NCBI GenBank assembly: GCA_020725025.1
Contig: DYFV01000011.1
Span: 1 to 64,000 of the forward strand
From: Azoarcus sp.
GTDB lineage: Bacteria > Pseudomonadota > Gammaproteobacteria > Burkholderiales > Rhodocyclaceae
Direction: 5' to 3'
DNA: 64,000 bases
Shown: piece by piece, positions 52,941 to 61,436 of the stretch
Position numbering within the stretch: position 1 is the first letter of the stretch
Layout of the letters: each line of letters starts with the position of its first letter
Notes under the pieces: model-generated
Database searches by the model: none
The model's input: only the letters and a program-made list of their open reading frames with translations
What the model was told of the DNA's origin: nothing
Translations under genes and position numbers: made by a program

Positions 52941-55388
52941 TCAGGCTTCGATCGCGAGATCTTCGAACTGGCGCCGCAGCAGCGGCTTCTCGGCGTGCTC
53001 CTGCCACGGATCCTTGTAGTCCTTGAGCGCGTAGAGGAGCCGCTCGTAGAGCGCGCGGCGGTTGTCCGCGTCCTCCACCACGAGCTTCTTCACGTGGTCC
53101 AGGCCCACCCGCTGCACGTAGTGGCAGGTGCGCTCCAGGTAGAAGCCTTCCTCCCGGTAGAGCTGCAGGAAGGCGCCGGAGACCTCCTTCACCTCCTCGT
53201 CGGTCTTCACCTTGCACAGGAACTCGGCGACTTCGGTCTTGATGCCGCCGTTGCCCGCGACGTAGATCTCGTAGCCGGAATCGACCCCGATCACGCCGAT
53301 GTCCTTGATGCCGGCCTCGGCGCAGTTCCTCGGGCAGCCGGACACGGCGAGCTTCACCTTGTGGGGCGACCACATGCCGAAGAGCATCTTCTCCAGCTTC
53401 ACCCCCATCTCCATCGAGCGCTGGGTGCCGAAGCGGCAGTGCTCGGCGCCGACGCAGGTCTTCACCGTGCGGATCGACTTGCCGTAGGCGTGGCCCGAGA
53501 CCATGCCGGCCTTGCCCAGGTCCGCCCACATCAGGGGCAGGTCCTCCTTCTTCACCCCCAAGAGGTCGATGCGCTGGCCGCCGGTGACCTTCACCGTGGG
53601 CACCTTGTACTTCTCGGCGACATCCGCGATGGCCCGCAGCTCGTCGGGCGTGGTGAGCCCGCCCCACATTCGCGGCACCACCGAGTAGGTGCCGTCCTTC
53701 TGGATGTTGGCGTGGGCGCGCTCGTTCACGAAGCGGCTCTGCGGGTCGTCCTGGGCCTCGTGGGGCCAGGTCGAGATGACGTAGTAGTTGAGCGCCGGGC
53801 GGCAGGTGGCGCAGCCGTTGGGCGTCTTCCAGTCGAGGAAGCGCTGGGCGTCGGCCACCGACAGGAGCTTGTTCTCGCGGATCGCGCGGCGCACCTCCCC
53901 GTGGGAGAGGTCGGTGCAGCCGCACACCGCCTTGCTGGTCGAGTCGGCCGGCTGGTAGGCGCCGCCCACGGTGGAGGCGAGGATCTGCTCCACCAGGCCG
54001 GTACACGAGCCGCAGGAGGAGGCCGCCTTGGTGTGCTTCTTCACCTCGTCCAGGGAGAACAGGCCGTGCTCCTTGATGGCCTTGACGATGGTGCCCTTGC
54101 ACACGCCGTTGCAGCCGCACACCTCGGCGGTGTCGGGCATGGCGGCGGCGGAGTTCGCGCCCTTGTGGCCGGCGTCGCCCAGGTGGGCGTTGCCGAAGAG
54201 CAGGTGATCGCGGATCTCGTGGACGTCCTGGCGGTCCTTGAGGAGCTGGAAGTACCACGCCCCGTCCTTGGTGTCGCCGTAGAGCACGGAGCCCACCACC
54301 TTGTCGTCCTTGAGCACCACGCGCTTGTAGACGCCCGCGCCCGGGTCGTGCAGCACGATGTCCTCGGTACCTTCGCCGCCCATGAAGTCGCCCGCGGAAA
54401 AGACGTCGATGCCGGTGACCTTGAGCTTGGTGGAGGTGACCGAGCCCTGGTAGCGGCCGATGCCGTACATGGCGAGGTGGTTGGCGCACACCTTGGCCTG
54501 CTCGAAGAGGGGGGCCACGAGGCCGTAGGCGGTGCCGCGGTGGTTGGCGCACTCGCCGACGGCGTAGATGCGCGGGTCGTAGGTCTGCATGGTGTCGCTC
54601 ACCACGATGCCGCGGTCGCAGTGGATGCCGGCGGCCTGGGCGAGCTCGGTGTTGGGACGGATGCCCGCGGCCATCACCACCAGGTCGGCGGGGAGAGTTT
54701 CGCCGTCCTTGAAGCGCACGGCACAGACGCGGCCCGATTCGCCGGCGACCAGCTCGGAGGTCTGCTTGTTGAGCGCGAACTTCATGCCCTTGGCTTCCAG
54801 GGCGGACTGCAGCATCTTGCCCGCGGTGCGGTCGAGCTGGCGCTCCATGATCCAGTCGGCGATGTGCACCACGGTGACGTCCATGCCGCGCAGGGCCAGG
54901 CCGTTGGCCGCCTCCAGGCCCAGCAGGCCCGCGCCGATCACGACCGCGTGGCGGTGGCGTGCGGCGGCGTCGATCATCTCGTCGGTGTCCTTGATGTCCC
55001 GGTAGGAGATCACGCCCGGCAGGTCCTTGCCCGGGACGGGGAGGATGAAGGGCGTGGAGCCGGTGGCGATGAGCAGCCGGTCGTACTCCACCTCGGTGCC
55101 GTCGGCCGCGATCACCTTGCGGCGCTTGCGGTCGATCTTCTCGACCTTGTTGTTCAGGTGCAGCGCGATGCCGTTGTCGGCATACCACTGCTTGTCGTTC
55201 AGGATGATGTCCTGGATCGTCATCTCCCCGGCGAGCACCGGCGACAGCAGGATGCGGTTGTAGTTCGGGTGCGGCTCCGCCCCGAAGACGGTGATGTCGT
55301 ACAGGTCGGGGGACAGCTTCAGCAGCTCTTCGAGCGTGCGGACGCCGGCCATGCCGTTGCCGACCATGACGAGTTTCGACTTGCGCAT
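52941..55388 (-). CDS. nirB: assimilatory nitrite reductase large subunit
   Basis: MRKSKLVMVGNGMAGVRTLEELL; BFD CGCNGVCKGTIVKAI and CGCTDLSHGEVRRAI; siroheme motifs CVGAEHCRFG, SGCPRNCAEAGIKDIGV. Confidence 0.96.
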   Translation of the reverse strand: MRKSKLVMVGNGMAGVRTLEELLKLSPDLYDITVFGAEPHPNYNRILLSPVLAGEMTIQDIILNDKQWYADNGIALHLNNKVEKIDRKRRKVIAADGTEVEYDRLLIATGSTPFILPVPGKDLPGVISYRDIKDTDEMIDAAARHRHAVVIGAGLLGLEAANGLALRGMDVTVVHIADWIMERQLDRTAGKMLQSALEAKGMKFALNKQTSELVAGESGRVCAVRFKDGETLPADLVVMAAGIRPNTELAQAAGIHCDRGIVVSDTMQTYDPRIYAVGECANHRGTAYGLVAPLFEQAKVCANHLAMYGIGRYQGSVTSTKLKVTGIDVFSAGDFMGGEGTEDIVLHDPGAGVYKRVVLKDDKVVGSVLYGDTKDGAWYFQLLKDRQDVHEIRDHLLFGNAHLGDAGHKGANSAAAMPDTAEVCGCNGVCKGTIVKAIKEHGLFSLDEVKKHTKAASSCGSCTGLVEQILASTVGGAYQPADSTSKAVCGCTDLSHGEVRRAIRENKLLSVADAQRFLDWKTPNGCATCRPALNYYVISTWPHEAQDDPQSRFVNERAHANIQKDGTYSVVPRMWGGLTTPDELRAIADVAEKYKVPTVKVTGGQRIDLLGVKKEDLPLMWADLGKAGMVSGHAYGKSIRTVKTCVGAEHCRFGTQRSMEMGVKLEKMLFGMWSPHKVKLAVSGCPRNCAEAGIKDIGVIGVDSGYEIYVAGNGGIKTEVAEFLCKVKTDEEVKEVSGAFLQLYREEGFYLERTCHYVQRVGLDHVKKLVVEDADNRRALYERLLYALKDYKDPWQEHAEKPLLRRQFEDLAIEA

Positions 55389-55426
55389 GATGTTCCCTCG
55401 CAACAATTGCCCCGGCGGGCGCCGGA

Positions 55427-55510
55427 GACGATTTCCTTGTCGCTTCAGGGATCGTCGTTGATCCTGGAACCCTCGCGGGTCCCGGTGGGGTGGCCGCCGT
55501 TGGCCGCCCC
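55427..55510 (-). promoter_or_regulatory. Candidate ANTAR-responsive leader of nirB
   Basis: mRNA sense: GGGGCGGCC-AACGGC-GGCCACCCC (55510-55487), GGATC-AACGAC-GATCC (55464-55449), competing hairpin GACGAT...ATCGTC (55456-55427). Confidence 0.7.
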
Positions 55511-55582
55511 GGGGGCTGATGCGAATCCACTTACGCTTGCCGATCGCGCATCCCTTGCGCGACCGGCTCCTGGGCAGCGGTC

Positions 55583-55598
55583 AGCAAGACCCATGCCA
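55583..55598 (-). promoter_or_regulatory. sigma54-type -24/-12 promoter for nirB
   Basis: Minus strand TGGCAT-GGGTC-TTGCT; GG-N10-GC spacing. Confidence 0.78.
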
Positions 55599-55770
55599 TT
55601 GGCCGGAAGCCCCGTCGCAGCGGGGTGTCGGCGCCCCGCAATCCTTGGTGCAATGCGGAAACCGGCACATGCGGATGCGGGCCTCGCCGTGCTGCACTGC
55701 GATGCCGCACCCCGGGTCGATGCACCAACTTGAACCCGCATGCACCGCGAGAAGGCGCCGGCCGGGTGCG

Positions 55771-55819
55771 TTGACCGTTTTCGCAGGCTGTCGCTACAAT
55801 GCTTCAACATTTATTGAAG
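55771..55819 (+). promoter_or_regulatory. arsR promoter with overlapping ArsR-type operator
   Basis: TTGACC-N18-TACAAT followed directly by CTTCAA-CATTTA-TTGAAG inverted repeat (55802-55819). Confidence 0.75.
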
Positions 55820-55831
55820 AGACAAAACGAC

Positions 55832-56281
55832 ATGGCCGACGCGCTCCGTAAACAGGCCGAACCGGAAGCCGCCGAGCTCGCGGCGCCGGCGCTGCCGGCC
55901 GAGCTCAAGACCCGCGCGCTGCAGGTGTTCGAGGCGCTCTCGTCCGAGGTGCGCCTGGACGTGTTCCGGCTGCTGGTGCAGGCGGGGTCCCAGGGCCGGG
56001 TGGCGGGGGAGATCTCCACCGCGCTCGGGGTGCCCCCCACCAATCTCTCCTTCCACCTCAAGGCGCTGGTGCAGTCCGGGCTGCTCGCGGTGGAGCAGGA
56101 GGGGCGCTACCAGCGCTACCGCGCCAATATCGCGCTGATGCTCGAGACCATCGCCTTCCTCACCGCCAACTGCTGCGGCGACCACCCCGAGGAATGCGCC
56201 GACCTTCGGCGGAGCATGCCCGCCCTCGAACCCTTTCTTCCACCGCTCGTCTGCTCGCCCCAGGGAGGCTGCAACAAGTGA
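55832..56281 (+). CDS. arsR: ArsR-family transcriptional regulator
   Basis: HTH VFEALSSEVRLDVFRLLVQAGSQGRVAGEISTALGVPPTNLSFHLKALVQSGLLAVEQEGRYQRYRANI; NCCGDHPEEC. Confidence 0.95.
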   Translation: MADALRKQAEPEAAELAAPALPAELKTRALQVFEALSSEVRLDVFRLLVQAGSQGRVAGEISTALGVPPTNLSFHLKALVQSGLLAVEQEGRYQRYRANIALMLETIAFLTANCCGDHPEECADLRRSMPALEPFLPPLVCSPQGGCNK

Positions 56282-56769
56282 ACGTCCTTTTCCTGTGCAC
56301 CGGGAACTCCTGCCGGTCCATCCTCGCCGAGGCCACCTTCAACGCGCTGGCGCCGGCCGGCATGCGCGCCATGAGCGCCGGCAGCCAGCCCGCCGGCTAC
56401 GTGCACCCGCGCTCGCTGGCGCTGCTCGCCCGCGAGGGCATTCCGGCCACGGACTACTACAGCAAGTCGTGGAACGAGCTGCCCGAGACGCCCGACGTGG
56501 TGATCACCGTGTGCGCCTCCGCGGCAGGCGAGACCTGCCCGGTCTATCTCGCGCCGGTGCCGCGCGCCCACTGGGGCGTGGACGATCCGGCCAAGGCCAC
56601 CGGCACCGACGCCGAGATCGACGCCGCCTTCGAGACGGCCTACCGCATCCTGCGCGCCCGCATCGAGGCCTTCCTGGCGCTGCCGGCCGATCTGGCCGAA
56701 CGCGATCCCGAAGCCTTCCGCGCGGCGCTCGCGCGCATCGGCACGCTGCTGCCGGCAACCATGGCCTGA
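56278..56769 (+). CDS. arsC: arsenate reductase (LMW phosphatase-type ArsC)
   Basis: NVLFLCTGNSCRSILAEATFN; VVITVCASAAGETCPV; GTG start overlapping arsR stop. Confidence 0.92.
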   Translation: MNVLFLCTGNSCRSILAEATFNALAPAGMRAMSAGSQPAGYVHPRSLALLAREGIPATDYYSKSWNELPETPDVVITVCASAAGETCPVYLAPVPRAHWGVDDPAKATGTDAEIDAAFETAYRILRARIEAFLALPADLAERDPEAFRAALARIGTLLPATMA

Positions 56770-56783
56770 AGAGGAACGAAGCG

Positions 56784-57137
56784 ATGAAGACGATCCAGGT
56801 ATTCGATCCGGCGCTGTGCTGCAGCACCGGCGTGTGCGGCACCGAGGTGGACCAGGCCCTGGTCACCGCCGCGGCCGATCTCGAGTGGGCGAAGGGGCAG
56901 GGGGCGCGCATCGAGCGCTTCAACCTCGCCCAGCAGCCCCTCGCCTTCGCCCAGAACCCGGTGGTGAAAGGCTTCCTGGAGCGCTCCGGCCAGGAGGCGC
57001 TGCCCCTGGTGCTGGTGGACGGCGAAGTCGCCCTCGCCGGCCGCTATCCCAACCGCGCCGAGCTCGCCCGCTGGGCCGGGCTGTCGGTGGTGCCGTCGGT
57101 CGAGAGCTCCTGCTGCAGCGGCGGGCGCTGCTGCTGA
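56784..57137 (+). CDS. arsD: arsenic metallochaperone ArsD
   Basis: IQVFDPALCCSTGVCGTEVDQAL; C-terminal CC pairs SSCCSGGRCC. Confidence 0.95.
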   Translation: MKTIQVFDPALCCSTGVCGTEVDQALVTAAADLEWAKGQGARIERFNLAQQPLAFAQNPVVKGFLERSGQEALPLVLVDGEVALAGRYPNRAELARWAGLSVVPSVESSCCSGGRCC

Positions 57138-57189
57138 CAAGGCACCGCTCCTACGGGGGCGAGCCCGACCTCTTCCGATTGGTGATTCG

Positions 57190-58956
57190 ATGAAATTCCT
57201 CGACAACCCGCCGCGCTTCCTCTTCTTCACCGGCAAGGGCGGCGTGGGCAAGACCTCGCTCGCCTGCGCCACCGCGGTGCGGCTCGCCGAAGACGGCCGC
57301 AAGGTGCTCCTGGTGAGCACCGATCCTGCCTCCAACGTGGCGCAGGTCTTCGGCCAGACGATCGGCAACGCCCTCACGCCGATCGTCGCGGTGGCGAACC
57401 TCGCCGCACTGGAGATCGACCCCGAGGCTGCCGCCCAGGCCTATCGGGACCGCATCGTCGGCCCGGTGCGCGGCGTGCTCCCGGACGAGGTGGTGCGCGG
57501 CATCGAGGAGCAGCTCTCGGGCGCCTGCACCACCGAGATCGCCGCCTTCGACGAGTTCACCGGGCTCCTCACCGACGGCGAGCTGGTGCGCGGCTTCGAC
57601 CACATCGTGTTCGACACCGCGCCCACCGGCCACACCATCCGCCTGCTGCAGCTGCCGAGCGCCTGGACGGGCTTCCTCGACGCGAGCGACACCGGCGCTT
57701 CCTGCCTCGGGCCGCTTGCCGGGCTCGAGAAGCAGCGCGAGCAGTACCGCGCCGCGGTCGCGGCGCTGGCCGATCCCGAGCGCACCCGCCTGGTGCTGGT
57801 CGCCCGCGCCCAGGCCTCGACCCTGCGCGAGGTTGCCCGCACCCACGGCGAGCTTGCCGCCCTGGGCCTGGTGCGCCAGCACCTCGTCATCAATGGCGTG
57901 CTGCCCGAAGACGAGGCGGCCGGCGACCCGCTCGCCGCCGCCATCGTGCGCCGCGAGGCGGAGGCGCTGGCGAGCCTGCCGCCCCAGCTCGCGACGCTGC
58001 CGGTCGACCGGGTGCCGCTCATGCCCTTCAACCTGGTCGGCCTACCGGCGCTGAAGGCGCTCCTCGATCCCGCCGCGGGTGGTCCCGACGCGCCCGAGGA
58101 ACCCGGCGCGCATCCCGATCTTCCTGGGCTGGCCGCGCTCGTGGACGAAATCGCCGCCGACGGCCACGGGCTCGTGATGCTGATGGGCAAGGGCGGGGTG
58201 GGCAAGACCACGCTCGCCGCCGCCGTCGCCGTCGAGCTCGCCCGGCGCGGCCTGGCGGTGCACCTCACCACTTCCGACCCCGCCGCGCATCTCGCCGAGA
58301 CCCTCGAAGGCGGGGGCCTCGACGCGCTTACCGTGAGCCGCATCGACCCGCAGGCCGAGACCGAGCGCTATCGCGCGCACGTGCTCGAAACGAAGGGGCG
58401 CGACCTGGACCCCCAGGGCCGCGCGCTGCTGGAGGAAGACCTGCGCTCGCCCTGCACCGAGGAGATCGCGGTGTTCCAGGCCTTCTCGCGCATCATCCGC
58501 GAGGCCGGGAAGAAGTTCGTGGTGATGGACACCGCGCCCACCGGGCATACCCTGCTGCTGCTCGACGCGACCGGCGCCTACCACCGGGAGATGGCGCGTC
58601 ACATGGAAAAGAGCGGCATCCAGCACTACACCACGCCGATGATGCAGCTGCAGAACCCGGCGCAGACCAAGGTACTCATCGTCACCCTCGCCGAGACCAC
58701 GCCGGTGCTGGAAGCCGCCCGCCTGCAGGACGACCTGCGCCGCGCCGGCATCGAGCCCTGGGGCTGGATCATCAACAACAGCGTGGCCGCCGCCCGCACC
58801 GCCTCGCCGCTGCTCGCCCGCCGGGCGGCGCGCGAGTGGCCGCAGATCGAGGCGGTGCGCGAGCACCACGCGCGCCGCGTGGCGCTCCTCCCGTTGCAGG
58901 CGGAAGAGCCGGTCGGTGTCGCGCGCCTGCAGGCGCTCGCCGCCGGGCAGGGCTGA
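57190..58956 (+). CDS. arsA: arsenite-activated ATPase ArsA (duplicated P-loop)
   Basis: FFTGKGGVGKTSLA and MLMGKGGVGKTTLA; DTAPTGHTIRLLQLP and DTAPTGHTLLLLD. Confidence 0.96.
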   Translation: MKFLDNPPRFLFFTGKGGVGKTSLACATAVRLAEDGRKVLLVSTDPASNVAQVFGQTIGNALTPIVAVANLAALEIDPEAAAQAYRDRIVGPVRGVLPDEVVRGIEEQLSGACTTEIAAFDEFTGLLTDGELVRGFDHIVFDTAPTGHTIRLLQLPSAWTGFLDASDTGASCLGPLAGLEKQREQYRAAVAALADPERTRLVLVARAQASTLREVARTHGELAALGLVRQHLVINGVLPEDEAAGDPLAAAIVRREAEALASLPPQLATLPVDRVPLMPFNLVGLPALKALLDPAAGGPDAPEEPGAHPDLPGLAALVDEIAADGHGLVMLMGKGGVGKTTLAAAVAVELARRGLAVHLTTSDPAAHLAETLEGGGLDALTVSRIDPQAETERYRAHVLETKGRDLDPQGRALLEEDLRSPCTEEIAVFQAFSRIIREAGKKFVVMDTAPTGHTLLLLDATGAYHREMARHMEKSGIQHYTTPMMQLQNPAQTKVLIVTLAETTPVLEAARLQDDLRRAGIEPWGWIINNSVAAARTASPLLARRAAREWPQIEAVREHHARRVALLPLQAEEPVGVARLQALAAGQG

Positions 58957-59000
58957 GCCGCCGTCCGGCACCCATTCAAACAACATCACGGAGCCGTTTC

Positions 59001-60113
59001 ATGTCCGCCCAATGCGAAGTCACCGCCAAGCGCGCGGCCGCCGCGCCGATGAGCTTCTTCGAGCGCTATCTGACCCTGTGGGTCTTCCTCTGCATCGTCG
59101 CCGGCATCGGGCTGGGTCAGGTCATGCCGGGCTTCTTCCAGGCGGTCGGCCGCATGGAGGTGGCGCAGGTGAACCTGCCGGTGGGCCTGCTCATCTGGAT
59201 CATGATCATCCCCATGCTGATGAAGGTCGACTTCGGCGCCCTGCACGAGATCCGCGGCCACATGCGCGGCATCGGCGTGACGCTGTTCGTGAACTGGCTG
59301 GTGAAGCCGTTCTCGATGGCGCTGCTGGCCTGGATCTTCATCCGTGAGCTGTTCGCCCCGTGGCTGCCCGCGGATCAGATCGACAGCTACATCGCCGGCC
59401 TCATCCTGCTCGCCGCCGCGCCGTGCACCGCCATGGTGTTCGTGTGGAGCCGGCTCACCAACGGGGACCCGATCTTCACCCTGTCGCAGGTGGCGCTCAA
59501 CGACACCATCATGGTGTTCGCCTTCGCGCCGATCGTGGGCCTGTTGCTCGGCATCTCGGCGATCATCGTGCCCTGGGACACCCTCATCACCTCGGTGGTG
59601 CTCTACATCGTGATCCCGGTGGCGATCGCGCAGGTGTGGCGCAAGCAGCTCCTCAAGCGCGGCCAGGCAGCTTTCGACGCGACCATGGAGAAGATCGGCC
59701 CGTGGTCGATCAGCGCGCTGCTGGTGACCCTGGTGCTGCTCTTCGCATTCCAGGGCGAGGCCATCCTCGCCCAGCCGCTCATCATCGCGCTGCTGGCGGT
59801 ACCCATCCTCATCCAGGTCTTCTTCAACTCCTCGCTCGCCTACCTCCTCAACCGCGCGGTGGGAGAGAAGCACAGCGTCGCCTGCCCGTCGGCGCTGATC
59901 GGGGCATCGAACTTCTTCGAGCTCGCGGTGGCGGCGGCGATCAGCCTGTTCGGCTTCGACTCCGGGGCGGCGCTCGCCACGGTGGTCGGGGTGCTCATCG
60001 AGGTGCCGGTGATGCTGCTGGTGGTGCGCGTGGTCAACGCCAGCAAGGGCTGGTACGAGGCCGGCGCCGCGGGGCGCGGTCTCACCGCCGCCCGGCCGGG
60101 AGAGGCGGACTGA
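59001..60113 (+). CDS. acr3: ACR3-family arsenite efflux transporter
   Basis: FFERYLTLWVFLCIVAGIGLGQVMPG; APCTAMVFVWSRLTNGDP; SNFFELAVAAAISLFG. Confidence 0.95.
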   Translation: MSAQCEVTAKRAAAAPMSFFERYLTLWVFLCIVAGIGLGQVMPGFFQAVGRMEVAQVNLPVGLLIWIMIIPMLMKVDFGALHEIRGHMRGIGVTLFVNWLVKPFSMALLAWIFIRELFAPWLPADQIDSYIAGLILLAAAPCTAMVFVWSRLTNGDPIFTLSQVALNDTIMVFAFAPIVGLLLGISAIIVPWDTLITSVVLYIVIPVAIAQVWRKQLLKRGQAAFDATMEKIGPWSISALLVTLVLLFAFQGEAILAQPLIIALLAVPILIQVFFNSSLAYLLNRAVGEKHSVACPSALIGASNFFELAVAAAISLFGFDSGAALATVVGVLIEVPVMLLVVRVVNASKGWYEAGAAGRGLTAARPGEAD

Positions 60114-60126
60114 CGCGGGCGGCGCG

Positions 60127-60666
60127 ATGCGCTGCGTAACGGACGCCTGGCGTCGGCACGAAGCGGAGCTGCGCCGCTTCCTGCGGCATCGCCACGGCGA
60201 CGCCGCCGGCGCGGAGGACCTCTTGCAGGAGGTGTTCCTGCGCGCGCTCGGCCAGGGTCGAGGCTTCTGCACGGTCGCCAATCCGCGCGCGTGGCTCTTC
60301 CAGGTCGCGCGGAACCTCCTGGTCGACCGCCTGCGCCTGGCGAAGCCCGAGGTGCCCCTGCCGGAGGATCTGGCAGAGGTCCCGGTCGCGCCGCCCGCGG
60401 TGGACGCGCTCAGCGCCTGCCTGCCGCGAGTGCTCGCCGAGCTCTCCGCCGAGGACCGCGAGGCGATCACCCTGTGCGATCTCGAAGGTCTCACCCGGCA
60501 GGCCTTCGCCGAGCGCCTCGGGCTCACGCTCCCCGCCGCCAAGTCGCGCGTCCAGCGCGCGCGGGCGCGGTTGCGGGCTCGCCTGGTGGAGGCCTGCCAG
60601 GTGCGCTTCGACGCGGCCGGCCAGGTGTGCTGCTTCACGCCGCGCCCGCCTGCGCCGGGCGTCTGA
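60127..60666 (+). CDS. ECF/SigZ-like RNA polymerase sigma factor with C-terminal Cys cluster
   Basis: Region 2 AEDLLQEVFLRAL, region 4 LTRQAFAERLGLTLPAAKSRVQRARARLR; C-terminus EACQVRFDAAGQVCCFTPRPP. Confidence 0.88.
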   Translation: MRCVTDAWRRHEAELRRFLRHRHGDAAGAEDLLQEVFLRALGQGRGFCTVANPRAWLFQVARNLLVDRLRLAKPEVPLPEDLAEVPVAPPAVDALSACLPRVLAELSAEDREAITLCDLEGLTRQAFAERLGLTLPAAKSRVQRARARLRARLVEACQVRFDAAGQVCCFTPRPPAPGV

Positions 60667-60730
60667 GGCGGGGCTTTCCGGCCGGCACGCGCGCGCATGC
60701 CGCCGTCCTCGTCGCGGCGCAGCAATTGCG

Positions 60731-60772
60731 CTGACCAGGGTCAACGAACGCATCCCGTCGATGGGCTAGAGT
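60731..60772 (+). promoter_or_regulatory. FNR/CRP-type box CTGAC-N4-GTCAA with class II spacing to TAGAGT
   Basis: CTGACCAGGGTCAA (60731-60744), -10-like TAGAGT (60767-60772), 22-nt gap. Confidence 0.5.
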
Positions 60773-60950
60773 GACTGCAGTCCCGGGCCGCGGGTGCGCG
60801 CATCGTGATCGGCAATCGCCCCGTCGAGCACGCTCTTTCGGGGGATGTTATCCGCATCGACGCTGGCTAGTATCGGAGCACGGGGCGACCAGGCCGACGT
60901 CGTCTCGCGCACTACCGGGTTTTCGTTCGAACCGGCCAGAGGAGATCGCC

Positions 60951-61346
60951 ATGGACACCATCGAGCAAATCGTCGCCGGCTTCCGCGCCCAGCTTCCCTC
61001 CGACAGCATGACGGCGGCCGCCATCGACCGTGGCGCGCCGGTCGAGGAGATCTCGGCCTGCGCGGCTGCCGAAGGATTGCATTCCTTCGCCGGCGCGCTG
61101 TTCGAAGCCTGCGAGGTAAGGGCGACCGACGGCCTGCCCGACTCGGACACGCGGCCCCTGGGAGACATCCGCGGGCGGCTCGCGGAATTCCGCCGCGACC
61201 TGCCCACCGACAGCGCGGCCGCGCGCGCGATCGACGCCGGGGCGAGCCTGGAGGAGATCTCCGAGGCCGCGGCGCAGGAGGGGCTCGATTCGCTGACCGC
61301 GCTCCTGATGGAGAGCGAGCAGGAACAGATCGGAAGGGGGCGCTGA
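60951..61346 (+). CDS. small acidic hypothetical protein with two internal repeats
   Basis: IEQIVAGFRAQLPSDSMTAAAIDRGAPVEEISACAAAEGLHSFAGALFE aligned with LGDIRGRLAEFRRDLPTDSAAARAIDAGASLEEISEAAAQEGLDSLTALLME; upstream AGAGGAGA RBS. Confidence 0.75.
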   Translation: MDTIEQIVAGFRAQLPSDSMTAAAIDRGAPVEEISACAAAEGLHSFAGALFEACEVRATDGLPDSDTRPLGDIRGRLAEFRRDLPTDSAAARAIDAGASLEEISEAAAQEGLDSLTALLMESEQEQIGRGR

Positions 61347-61436
61347 ACGAGCGCGGGACGAGGCGGGGCGAGGCCGCGCCTTTCCTCTTGTCGAAGTCGG
61401 TCGGCGTTGCCGCATCTCCCCGTCCTGGAGCCGCTC

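Noticed and set aside
55621-55740. NtrC tandem sites upstream of the nirB sigma54 promoter
   Set aside because: Several GCAC/GGTGC fragments exist but none forms a convincing GCACC-N5-GGTGC dyad at the expected positions.
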